NCBI GenBank assembly: GCA_964016985.1 | Contig: OZ024821.1 | Coordinates: 91,688,093-91,752,092, forward strand | Length of the DNA: 64,000 nt | From: Anodontia alba | Taxonomy: Eukaryota > Mollusca > Bivalvia > Lucinida > Lucinidae | Direction: 5' to 3' | In this document: piece after piece, positions 10,943 through 23,200 of the stretch | Numbering within the stretch: the first letter of the stretch is position 1 | How the letters are laid out: the number at the start of each line of letters is the position of its first letter | Program-made: the position numbers and the translations under genes | The notes under the pieces: generated by a model | Databases searched by the model: none | Told to the model about the DNA's origin: nothing | Seen by the model: the letters and a program-made list of their open reading frames with translations, nothing else

Positions 10943-11717
10943 TGATAGGTTGAGCTAATCCCAGACACATTGATAACAATATCTTTGAACCCTTGAAAAA
11001 AATATTGATAACACCAAAATTTGTATTGACTCTCTCAAAGTTCAAGAATGCAAAATTACATCCAACAATGACTCTTTGGTATAAATTTGTGGATCTGTGA
11101 CAGTTTGTGAAATATATAGTGATCAGCACAATAATAGCTTCTTAGGGTTAGGGCAAATAGCTTATGTTGCTATAGAAACCGGGTGGTGGTATTATATAAT
11201 ATAAAAGGTGAAAGTGAAAATACAGCAGTAGGTTCATTGTGATGTAAATGTCATCACTACAGATAACTAGCAAATTTTAAAGTTCAATCAGTCAAGATAG
11301 TCTGAATGTTCAGTTAAGGCTTTAATGCCAAGCATAGTTGTAATAGATGACTAGCTTTTTTTTTTTTTTTTCAGAGAAAATAAGGCAAGACAGACAATTC
11401 ACAAAAGCCTTTTTTCCTAAGCAGACAATCCAAAAATACACAGAAAATTTCTTAGAGATAAAGCTTAGTCAAGTGACAGATATTCCAGATTTTTATGTGT
11501 TGGGTTCCATTTTACAGAGGGGTGGGGGTGACTGGGAATGGAGGGATGAGAGGGGCTTGCTTTTAACAAATTTAGAGAGAAGCTCCATGGTTGATCTTAT
11601 CAGAAAATGTAGTAGTTTAAAGAGAATGTAATCACTACAAATCAAAAGGGGTGGTGGAAATAGAGGTTTGGGGTATGGACTGTACTGTATTTTTACCTAA
11701 AGCACTTTTGTACAGGT
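10943..11717. other. Mostly unrecognised; decayed P2 near 11347-11460
   Basis: tttttttttcagagaaaataaggc and agacaattcacaaaagcc resemble a decayed P2 core. The 94-codon open frame there is not gene-like. Confidence 0.45.
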
Positions 11718-12037
11718 AAATCAGCCGGCCTCGGTGGCTCAGTTGGATGTGCAGTCCGACTGGAGACCAGGAGGTCGCGGGTTCAACCCCCGCCGAGGTC
11801 GGCAACATTCTTTCGTGGAGATTGATCATGAAATATTTTCTACGGTCATTCTCTGTCTTCCGCTGATTCAAGAAGGGCAGTTGTCAGTTTCTGGTGAAAG
11901 AATGTGCACAATACTGGTTAACCGTTTGGAGGACTAAGCCTGCCCAGTAAACGTGTGGTTAGGTAAACTGACCACGCTCGACATGACCCCATTGGGTTGA
12001 CTGGGCCGTAAAACCTCAACACAAACAAACAAATCAG
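11718..12037 (+). mobile_element. SINE-A, full length with target duplication
   Basis: The tRNA-like head starts at 11725. A box TGGCTCAGTTGG (11735-11746) and B box GGTTCAACCCC (11780-11790) are intact. The body runs to a short A-rich (acaaacaaac) tail. Direct repeat AAATCAG flanks it (11718-11724, 12031-12037). Confidence 0.92.
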
Positions 12038-12394
12038 CTTATCATTAAAACAGGGAAATTGCTCATCAAAACAGGATAGAAGCTATCAAAATAGCTTATG
12101 TATTTTGGGTTTCCTACTCATGGAAACGGCGAAGAAATATTGGGCAGTCACTTGTGAAGTCAGCAGTAAAATAGAATAATTTGACCTTCTGTTACAGGAA
12201 CATGCCCATCTGAATGTGTTCCTGTATTATCCGCTGGCCCCCTCCCCCACTGATTGATACAAAAAAAACAAAACAACAACAAAAAAAAATACTGAGCTTA
12301 TAACTGTGTGTTCAGATTCTTCTACAAAGACCTAGCTCAGCTTGCAGTTATATCTTTGCAATGAGAATATACTGGTATCCTAAAATCTGTATAT

Positions 12395-12560
12395 TTTCCT
12401 ATTTGGATATGTGTCTTAAAAGTATTGACTGAATGACAGTGTAGACCCTGATTAGAGGCCACAGAACATAGCCTTTGATCTGGGTCTGCATTGTTTGCCA
12501 CATATCAAGGTTTTAAGTGCTTTTGATGAGTGTAACCCACATTTTCATGAAAAAATAAAG
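12395..12560. mobile_element. Decayed M1 MITE
   Basis: cagtgtagaccctgattaga ... tttgatctgggtctgcattgtttgcc is a decayed alpha stem with M1-like flanks. 12038-12394 holds nothing I recognise. Confidence 0.5.
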
Positions 12561-12578
12561 ACATAGGTAGGGTTAAAT

Positions 12579-13881
12579 CATGGTTCCAGATAAGAGGGGG
12601 TATTCACATAATATATTTTTTATTCACGAAAACGTGTTGTGATTACTCATTAGAAGCACCTCATTGAGGTGCTTCTAATGAGTACTCACAACATATGTTT
12701 TTTGTGGAGAAATAAGAAAAATATCAGTTCTCACAATATATGTTTTGTGGAGAAATGAGAAATATATCAGTATTCACAACATATGTTCTTGTGGAGAAAT
12801 GAGAAATATATCAGTACTCACAACATACGTTCTTGTGGAGAAATGAGAAATATATCAGTCCTCACAGCATAATATATCAGTACTCACAACATGTGTTTTT
12901 GTGGAGAAATAAGAAATATATCAGTACTCACCACATATGTTTTTGTGGAGAAATAAGAAAAATATCAGTACTCACAACATATGTTTTTGTTTAGAAATAA
13001 AAAAATATATCAGTACTCACAACATATGTTTTTGTGGAGAAACAAGATATATATCAGTACTCACAACATATGTTTTTGTGGAGAAATAAGAAATATATCA
13101 GTACTCACAACATATGTTTTTGTGGAGAAATAAGAAATATATCAGTACTCACAACATATGTTTTTGTGGAGAAATAAGAAATATATCAGTACTCACAATA
13201 TGTTTTTGTGGAGAAATAAGAAATATATCAGTACTCACAACATATGTTTTTGTTTAGAAATAAAAAAATATATCAGTACTCACAACATATGTTTTTGTGG
13301 AGAAATAAGAAATATATCAGTACTCACAATATATGTTTTTGTGGAGAAATAAGAAATATATCAGTACTCACAACATATGTTTTTGTGGAGAAATAAGAAA
13401 TATATCAGTACTCACAACATATGTTTTTGTGGAGAAATAAGAAATATATCAGTACTCACAACATATGTTTTTGTTTAGAAATAAAAAATATATCAGTACT
13501 CACAACATATGTTTTTGTTGAGAAATAAGATATATATCAGTACTCACAACATATGTTTTTGTGGAGAAATAAGAAATATATCAGTACTCACAACATATGT
13601 TTTTGTGGAGAAATAAGAAATATATCAGTACTCACATGTTTTTGTGGAGAAATAAGAAATATATCGGTACTCACTACATATGTTTTTGAGGAGAAATGAG
13701 AAATATATCAGTACTCACAACATATGTTTTTGAGGAGAAATAAGAAATATATCAGTACTCACAACATATGTTTTTGTGGAGAAATAAGAAATATATCAGT
13801 ACTCACAACATATGTTTTTGTGGAGAAATAAGATATATATCAGTATTTTGGGTTGAAAATGTGCCTTATCTGGAGCTTTGA
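12579..13881. mobile_element. M3 MITE whose right arm is amplified into a satellite
   Basis: Left end tggttccagataagaggggg, perfect beta hairpin at 12633-12700 (tgattactcattagaagc / gcttctaatgagtactca), right end gtgccttatctggagcttt at 13861-13879. Between the hairpin and the right end lies the 44-bp array. Confidence 0.88.
12681..13843. repeat. 44-bp satellite, about 26 copies
   Basis: Unit begins agtactcacaacatatgttt, continues ttgtggagaaataagaaata and ends tatc. Copies are 85-100% alike by eye. The unit equals the M3 right beta arm plus adjacent subterminal sequence. Variant units (gtttagaaataaaaaa) recur near 12985, 13250 and 13470. Confidence 0.95.
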
Positions 13882-13910
13882 ATTTTTGGCTAAAAAATAC
13901 CATATATTAA

Positions 13911-14115
13911 TCCTTGTCATGATGACTAAATGAAGATATGCCACACCCACTTCCACTTTTCAGCCAATCAGATTACTTTATCCAGATTGTTGCTACAAAT
14001 GCACATACTTAATGACAAACAGTGCAGATCCAGATCAGTTGGCTTCAGAAGCCAACTGATCTGGATCTACACTGTTTGCAAAAGCAGGGTATGGCCGGGT
14101 TCAGCAGGACAAGGG
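13911..14115. mobile_element. P1 MITE just upstream of the first exon in the window
   Basis: tccttgtcatgatgactaaa ... gttcagcaggacaaggg between TTAA sites (13907-13910, 14116-14119). Alpha core with tip ggcttcagaagcc. Confidence 0.9.
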
Positions 14116-14169
14116 TTAAGCTGTGAGACATAATTTGCTTGTGACATCTATTTTCTTTTCTATTTTCAG

Positions 14170-14258
14170 TTCAGATATCCATGATATGTATCCTAACAAG
14201 TTTGTGCAAATGGATGAGAAGAGGTTTCGAATATTTAACACACTGTATGAATTGCCAG
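14170..14258 (+). CDS. NT5C2: NT5C2 exon (first in window), 89 bp
   Basis: Acceptor tattttcag, donor CCAG|gtagag. Encodes [15 protein letters not shown] and FNTLYELP, matching the cN-II block around human residues 137-160. The first base completes a codon begun in an unseen exon and the last base is position 1 of a split Val. A second AG five bases downstream (14173-14174) could be an alternative acceptor; without the upstream exon I cannot decide. A P1 MITE ends only ~55 bp upstream. Confidence 0.92.
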
Positions 14259-17200
14259 GTAGAGTACTTTGTATAACTTTATGGTATATCTGTCCATACA
14301 AAGCCATATCATCTGTTGCCCCAAAGTGACTGATATACTATTGACAGAATGTAATTTTTTAACCCATTGTAGTTGGGAGACCCTTAAAAGGGTAATTGGT
14401 AAACAGTGCAGACCCAGATCAGATGCCACATAACGTGGCGTCTGATCAGGGTCTCCACTGTTTGCAAATAGTTTAGCCATTTTTCTCTAGGAATATGTAG
14501 ATCTCATAGCCAGACATTCCTAAAATTGAAATTGGACTCTTCCAATATATTGTATGGGAGAGTCTATTCAGTATACAATGGGTTAAACATTCAGAGCTTT
14601 CCATTGAGTAAAATCTATTTCCTGTATTAACCCTACCGCTCATACTTGCCCTAAAAGCTAAAAAAAAATGCAATTGACTAATGTGCCTAAAACTGATGTA
14701 TGATTGGCAAACAATGTAGACCCTTACGAGGCACTTTGTTCTGCTTTTTCTGATCTGGGTCTGCATTGTATACTCAGACATGTCTGTCTGACTGCTTGGA
14801 GTAATGTGGAATACATGGTAGAGGGGAAGCAATCCAAGTAGATTTTTCTTTTTGTAATGGTCTAAGGGAGCCAACTCAAAATGGCATCAAATACCTCTTG
14901 TCACGATAGTAGCAGACTTCATTCTAATTTTTTTTTTATATTTTTTTTTTTCCCCCCAATAAGATAAGAACAGTAATGCCACTTTTACTTACCATAAAGC
15001 TAAAGAATGTTTTTAATGGGGAAATGAAGAAGCAATATAAAAATATCATCTTCAAAACTCTGGCATTTCTGTTGCTTTGTATGTAGCTACAGTCATGAGT
15101 ACACCGTAGACCCAGATAAGGGGAGTATTCAGATGGCAGTTTTTGTTATTTTTGTTACTCTTTGGACTTGCTTGTCCAAAGCAACTCAAATAAGTACCCA
15201 CCAGATATAGTTTTGGTGCAGAATTAGCAAGAATTATCCTAAATTATCGCCACAGTTGTCTATAGTTCCAGATAAAAGGAGTATTGAGGTAATTTTTTTT
15301 TCCTATTTTCCACAAAAAGATATGTTGTGGGTACTCATTAGAAGTGCCTCACCGAGGCACTTCTAATGAGTACCCACAACATATCTTTTTGTGGAGAAAT
15401 AAGAAAAATATCAATATTTTCATATTGAAAAATTGCCATATCTTGAGCTATGATGCACTGACACTGCACTAACTTCCTAGACCCTGCACTAAATGCCTCC
15501 ATAACAAATGGCTATATTAGCTGCCGGCCTTGTTTTCCTACTGCTAAACATCTTTCTAATAAAATTGACTTGAGACTAAACAGTTCCTAAATAATCCAGG
15601 CTTGTAATCAGGTTCTTGCCTTGGAGAATTTCATTGTAGTGATTGAAAGCTGCCAGACCTATAATGAAGATTGGATTTTAGTGGTTTGATCTCCAGGCAG
15701 TCCATTGTTTAATTGTTTCTATAGGTTGTACAGTATTCAGCCTAAATATTCAAACAGACATGCCTCAGCAAATGGTGTAGACCCTGATCAAACTGCACCT
15801 AAAGAGCAGTTTTGATTTGTTTGCCATTCAGTCTTTATACACACCAAGTACATGTAGTGAAACAGACTTTTTCAGATGTTCATATTTTAGGACCAGCATG
15901 GCTCAGATTTCTGGTGCACAAATATTTGGGGTTATTGTAGTACACAAGTTATACTTGGTGAAAAAGAGTTGTATAGCATGTGTAGACAGTGATCTGCACA
16001 TCTGTGCAGTGTGACAGTTCATTAGCAATGCCTATGAGCAAGTTTCCTTCTGTTCAGTCATTCGTTTGTGTTCTTACCATCCTGGCGTCCTCCATAAACT
16101 AAGTATACAAACTATAAAACTTTGCAGTTAGTTTCACTTCACTGATTGCTTTATCTCACGATGATAACTCTCACTCTTCTGCTGCTTGTTTTCACATTTT
16201 AATATGCAGGTGTGGCATAAACAAAGAATCTAAAATTTTAGGACAAGTATGGTAAGTAGATAAGGTGTCCCAATACTTAGGGTGAATACGGTATTCTAAT
16301 ATCATGTGCCGGCCTCGGTGGCTCAGTTGGATGCGTGTCCGACTGGAGACCCCCGCCGAGGTCGGCAACATTCTTTCGTGGAGATTGATCGTGAAATATT
16401 TTATATGGTCATTCTCTCCCTTCCACTGATTCAAGAAGGGCAGTTGTCAGTTTCTGGTGAAAGAATGTGCACAATACTGGTTAACCGCTTAGAAGACTAA
16501 GCCTGCCCAGTAAAGGTGTGGTTAGGTAAACTGACCGCTCTTGACATGACCCCATTGTGTTGACTGGGCCGTAAAACTCAGCACAAACAAACTAATCTCA
16601 TGTGCTTCTGTAAGGAGACTGGTGAAAGGCCTAATCTGATTTCACATATGTACAAGCTGAGTCTTTGGTTTTTGCACATGTTGAAAGATCTTTTCTGCTA
16701 AAGGGGAATGAACATACTTTCAGTGAAGGCAACTTTTTCGTTGCCCTACTGGAACGGGATCTACTTTAAAGTTAAAAGGAAAGAATTTGCTTTTGCTGCA
16801 AGCAAAGTCTTTCCATTTAGAGTAGACCCCTTTTCAGAAGGGTCTTGGTGTGCTTGATTGCAGACAGGAAGTCATAAAAGTTATCTTCTTTGTACAAAAT
16901 GGCAGAAAATCTACCTTATACAAAATGGCAGAAAATCTTTCTAGTACAAAATGGCAGAAAACCTACCTTATTCAAAATGGCAGAAAACCTACCTTGTACA
17001 AAATGGCAGAAAACCTACCTTGTTCAAAATGGCAGAAAATCTACCTTGTACAAAATAGTAGATAACCTACCTTGTTCAAAATGGCAGATCTACCTTGAAG
17101 CAGAAAATCTACCTTGTACAAAATAGCAGAAAATCTACCTTGTACACAGTTGCAGAAAATCTTCCTTGTATAAAATGGCAGAAAATGTTCCTTGTATAAA

Positions 17201-20200
17201 ATGGCTATAGATCTACCTTGTACTAAATAGCAGAAAATCTACCTTATACAAAATGACAGAAAATCTACCTTGTACAAAATGACAGAAGATCTACCTTGTA
17301 CAAAATGGCAGAAGATCTACTTTGTACAAAAGAGCCAAAACTCTCTTGTACAAAATGGCAGAAAATCTACCTTGTAGCGAGCACAGCTCGCGACAAAGCA
17401 CGTCGCGAACAAAGTGAGCTCTATGGTAGAGAATACGATCAAGGAAAAGTAACATACAACGATATATACTTTCAGCAGTAATCGCTCTGACCAATTTTCT
17501 TCTGTTTTTTTCTTCCCGGAAGTTGTCACTGGAAGTTAGAGGACTTCATTATGGGTCTCACTAATAAGCATCACGAAGTGACCAAATGAGTGTCAATAAG
17601 TGTCATGAACATATTTTTCTGATTATTTTTGTTATTTATTATTGATTTACATAATATTTTTTATATACTGATATTCATTCTTTAATGATGTTATGAAGGG
17701 CTTTTGAAGAGTGCAGATATAGGTCTGTGCTGTGCTCGCATTTAGGCTAAGTCTATTTTCATATTACAAAATGACAGAAAATCTACCTTGTACAAAATGA
17801 CTGAAAATCTACCTTGTACAAAATGGTAGTTGAGTTGCCTTGTACAAAAGAGCCAAAACTCTACCTTGTACAAAATGGCAGAAAATCTACCTTGTAAAAA
17901 ATGACAGAAAATCTACCTTGTACAACATGACTTAAAATGTACCATCTACAAAATGGCAGAAGATCTACTTTGTACAAAATAGCATAAAATCTACCTTGTA
18001 CAAAATGACAGAAAATCTATCGTGTACAAAATGGCAGAAGATCTACCTTGTACAAAAGAGCCAAAACTCCATTGTACAAAATCTCAGAAAATCTACCTTA
18101 TACAAAATGACAGAAAATGTTTCTTGTATAAAATGGCAGAAGATCTACCTTGTATTAAATAGCAGAAAATCTACCTTATACAAAATGACAGAAAATCTAC
18201 CTTGTACAAAATGACTGAAGGTCTCCCTTGTATGAAATGGCAGAAAAGCTACCTTGTACAAAATGGCAGAAAAGCTACATCAAACAAACTGGCAGAAAAT
18301 TTTCCTTGAAAATCTACCTTGTACAAAATGGCAGAATATCTACCTTTTACAAAATGGCAGAAAAGCTACCTTGAACAAAATGGCAGAAAACATTTCTTGT
18401 ACAAAATGGCAGAAGATCTATCTTGTACAAAATAGCAAAAAATCTATTATTTTTATTATTTATTATTGATTTACATAATATTTTTTATATACTGATATTC
18501 ATTCTTTAATGATGTTGTGAAGGGCTTTTGAAGAGTGCAGATACAGGTCTGTGCTATGCTCGCATTTAGGCTAAGCCTATTTTCATATTATAAAATGACA
18601 GAAAAGCTACCTTGTACAAATGGCAGATAATCTTCCTTGTATAAAATGGCAGAAGATCTATCTTGTACAAAATAGCAGAAGATCTACCTTATAAAAAATG
18701 TACAAAATGGCAGAAGATCTACCTTGTTTGAAATGGCAGAAAAGCTACCTTGTACAAAATGGCAGAAAATCTTCCTTTTACAAAATGGCAGAAAAGCTAC
18801 CTTGTACAAAATGGCAGAAGGTCTACCTTGTACAAAATAGCAGAAAATCTACCTCTTACAAAATGACAAACTCTACCTTGTACAAAATGGCAGAAGATCT
18901 ACCTTGTACAAGGTAGATCTGCCATTTGGTACAAGATAGAGTTTCAGCTCTTTTGTACAAGGTAGATCTTCTACCATTTTGTACCTTGTACAAAAATAGC
19001 AGAAGATCTACTTTGTACAAAATGACAAAAATCTATCTTGTACAGTATGGCAGAAAACTCTACCTTGTACAAAATTGCAGAAGATCTGCCTTGTATGAAA
19101 TGACAGAAAATCTACCTTGTACAAAACTGCTTACAGAATGGCAGAAAAGCTACCTTGTACAAAATAGCAGAAAATCTTCCTTGTACAAAATGGCAGAATG
19201 TCTATCTTGTACAAAATAGCAGAAAATCTACCATGTACAAAATGACAGAAAATCTAGCTGGTACAAGATAACCGAAATCTACTTTGTACAAAATGGCAAA
19301 AAGTCTACCTTGTACAAAATAGCGGCAAATCTACCTTGTACAAAATGGCGGAAGATCTACCTTGTACAAAAGAGCTGAAACTCTACATTGTACCAAATGG
19401 CAGAGCTACACAAAATGGCAGAAAAATCTACCTTGTACAAAATGGCAGAAAAGCTACCTTGTACAAAATGTCAGAAACTCTTACTTGAAAATCTACCTTG
19501 TACAAAATGGCAGAATAACTACCTTTTACAAAATGGCAGGAAAACTACCTTGTACAGAATGGCAAAAAATCTTCCTTGTACAAAATGGCAGAGATCTACC
19601 TTGTATAAAATAGCAGAAAATCTACATTGTACAAAATGACAGAAAATCTACCTTGTACAAAATGGCAGGATCTACCTTGGTACAAAATGGCAGGATCTAC
19701 CTTGGTCAAAATGGCAGAAGATCTAACTTGTACAAAATGGCAAAATATTTACCATGTACAATACAACAGAAAATCTACCTTGTACAGAATGGCAGAAAAA
19801 TCTACCTTGTACAAAATGGAAGAAGATCTACAAAATAGCAGAAAATCTACCTTGTACAAAATGGCAGAAGATCTACCTTGTACAAAATAGCAGAAAATCT
19901 ATCTTGTACAAATGGCAGATCTACCTCATACAAAATGGCAGAAGATCTACAAAATAGCAGAAAATCTACCTTGTACAAAATGGCAGAAGATCTACCTTGT
20001 ACAAAATAGCAGAAAATCTATCTTGTACAAATGGCAGATCTACCTCGTACAAAATGGCAGAAAATCTACCTTGTACAAAATGACGGAAAATCTACCATGT
20101 ACAAAATGTCAGTTCTACCTTATACAAAATGTCATATCTACCTTGTACAAAATGGCAGATATACCGTGTACACAAAATGGCATATCTACCATGTACCAAA

Positions 20201-23200
20201 TGGCAGATCTACATTGTACAAAATGGCAGATCTACCTTGTACATAATAGCAGAAAAATCTACTGTGTACAAAATTGCATATCTGCCGTACAAAATGGCAA
20301 AAGTACCTTGTACAAAATGGCAGAAAATCTACCAACTGTATCTATTCATCTTAATGTGACATGTGTGGAATTTGCCAGTTCCATAAAGCACAGACACTAA
20401 CTGATATTCGTTCTTGATGAGGTTTAATCAGCACCACTGACTCATGATCCCTGGCATTGGCAGAAACAGACCGTATTTACCCTAAGTATTCAGACACCTC
20501 AGCTACCATACTTGTTCTAAAATTTGAGCAACTACAATTTAATACCAGATGTAATGTGTAAAATGGTAAAGAAGCATTAATGGACAGAATGATATGTAAG
20601 AAAGACCTTGTTTTATCTTATTTCCTCACAGAACATATGTTTTGGATATTTGTTAGAATCATCTCAGTGAGGCAATTCTAACAAATATCCAAAACATATG
20701 TTACTTGAAGTTTTAATTCAATATTCTTGCATAACTTCTCATTAACTCTAACCTTTTCGCTACATTCAAATTGTCATTATAACTAATTTTGTCGTTATAT
20801 CGAGTGTTGGTATAAAGAGGGTTGACTGTATAAGAAATTCACAAATTGATCATCTAAAAAGTATTCATGACATGGCAGGGTGGACCCAGATCAGACTGCA
20901 CCTTAGGAACAGTCTGACTTTTGTCTATATTGCTTACTTTTTTCCCCAGACACTTAGGAGAATTACAGTGTCTGGTTATGTTATAATTCAAATGTAATGA
21001 ACAGACTTTCTGAAATCCTGAGAGGAGTTATTATTTTAACCCTTGTCCTGCTGAATAAATTAAGAAGCCATGCCCACTTCTAATTTTCAGCCAATCAGAT
21101 TACTTGATCCTTATTTTTGCTATAGATTCACAAACTTAATGGCAAACAGTGCGGATCCAGATCAGTTGGCTTCTGAAGAAGCCAACTGATCTGGATCTAC
21201 ACTGTTTGCAAAGGCAGGGTATATCCGGGTTCAGCAGGACAAGGGTTAACAGCCAAGGCCCTGAGCTGTTTGCTCTGAACTAAGGCCCTAATCTGTGTGT
21301 GACCATATGATTTTAACCACAGCATGAGAAAAAGAGCCTTATCACATGGATAATGAAGGCCAAGATATGACTGCACGGTCTGATTATGGGCTTCTTTGTT
21401 ATTCTACAGAAACACTGGATACTGTAGAATATATCTATGGAAAGAAGGCCCTATTCTAACCCTTTTGTCTTGCTGAATAAATTAAGATGCCATGCCCACT
21501 TCTAATTTCCAGCCAGTCAGATTACTTGATCCGGGGTTTTGATAGAAATTTACATATTTAATGACAAACAGTGCATATCCAGATCAGTTGGCTTCTTCAG
21601 AAGCCACCTGATCTGGATCTACACTGTTTGCTAAGACAGGGCATGTCATGTTCAGCAAGAGAAGGGTTAACTGCACAGGTTAACAGACTTATTGGGCCTT
21701 TGCTGATCACATGACATAAACATAGCTCTAGATAAGAGGGGTTACCAGGTAGACAGTTTTCTTATTTCTTCACTAAAACATGTTGTGGTACTCATCAGAA
21801 GTGCCTCACTGAGGCACTTCTGATGAGCACCACAACATATGTTTTTGTGGAGAAATAAGAAATATATCAATACTTTTTGGTTAAAAAAGTGCCTCATCTA
21901 AAGCTGTGCATAAGAGCTCATTTCATAAGTTGCATCATATAGAGGATATTTATTCTTTTGCTGTGAATACCATAAATATTGTCATCGAGTGAAATGAAAA
22001 CATCAGTATTTTCACAAGTGCGAAGCACGAGTGAAAATTTGAATGTTTTCATTACACGAGATGAAAATTTTTATGGTATTCACTGAAAAATTTTCTTTTT
22101 ATTTTATTGTTCACACGTCAATGCGCGTTTCTGACGTCATAAATAACGTCACCAAACAAAACATGAACGTCATGGCGTCGACGCTCAGTGCTTAACATGT
22201 GAACCGCTGGAGAGACAAAAAACAAAAAGTTTCGGCGAATCAAAATAATTTTGATACCAAAATGTTCCTTACATTCTAACTAAGAAAATGCATACCAACA
22301 CTTGATAATTTAGTTCAGAAACAAAGAAGTTAGAGGTGTTCAAAAATCTGAAGTGGAGGTAACATCCACTTCTGAAACAGTGGAGAAAACCGAAGTCATC
22401 CAAAGCGAAGAGTGAAAATATAAATCGTATCATTCACTACAGTGAAATGATACGATATCAATTCACTAGTGATTGATACCACTTTTATTTTCATCAGATA
22501 TACACTGATTTCACTGCTGACAATAAAATAAATTCTAGTATTCTATATTTCAGTGTTGTATATCCTGGCTGTGATAGTGGACCTGTTCTGTAGTCTCCCT
22601 GAGTACACCAAGTAAGTAATGAGAGATACCGTATTCAACCTAATAACCTCACATACTCCTATAAGTGCACAGTCAAGCAATTTACGAGACTTTAGATTAC
22701 AACCAGTCTCCTTTTATCCACTTCTTTATAAAATCATATGTTGCAGTTTCTCATTTGAATTGCCTCAACTTGTTAATTTGGAAAGCAGAAAGTGTATTGC
22801 ATAGGCATCATTAAATATGACCTGCATGTAGCCTCTGCTGAGCTTTCTTTAAAGTGTGCCCTTATTAGGTAGATACCGGTATTTCACTTCACTTCTTTTT
22901 TCCCCAATAATTTTGAAAAAACCTAAGCACACAGTGTGGTAATTAGGTCAAATACAATATGCAAAAGGGTAGTCTCTCTCCAGACTATCTTTCCTATTAC
23001 TTTCTCTTTTCTTTCAAAGGTATACAATCTAGAACAGCTTATAATGATTTAATCAGTTATGTCCCATAGTGGAATGACAATTTCTACTTGAACAGGTGAA
23101 TTGATACAGAGAAAAATCAGGGATTAAAGGGAGAGAGAAAATAATGTTCAGAAAAAATAAATAACAATAATAAAAAATATTAATAAAAAAAACCCCAGAA

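Larger units (their letters stand above)
16892..20335 (+). repeat. Degenerate 26-bp minisatellite array, ~3 kb in three blocks
   Basis: The unit caaaatggcagaaaatctac plus cttgta repeats with point changes and indels. Blocks are 16892-17376, 17758-18440 and 18606-20335. Common variants: aatagcag, aatgacag, gaagatctac, and kagagccaaaactc segments. The + strand of the unit lacks stop codons in any frame, so several unspliced open frames (up to 162 codons at 19912-20400) arise by periodicity; these are not genes. Confidence 0.95.

Noticed and set aside
11725..11800. tRNA gene
   Set aside because: The A and B boxes belong to the head of a ~306-bp SINE with target duplication; the same head recurs at other SINE-A copies.
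12681..13843. CRISPR-like regular repeat
   Set aside because: The units are directly adjacent with no unique spacers, in a spliced animal gene region; it is a satellite.
1..14169. Upstream NT5C2 exon carrying motif I
   Set aside because: I looked for coding segments matching the expected DMDYTL and FDTLYGN regions and found none; they probably lie upstream of the window.
14473..14874. 133-codon - strand open frame
   Set aside because: Spans parts of P4 and M1 MITEs in antisense; composition and boundaries follow the repeats.
19912..20400. 162-codon open frame
   Set aside because: It is produced by the stop-free 26-bp repeat, lies in an intron and has no domain character.
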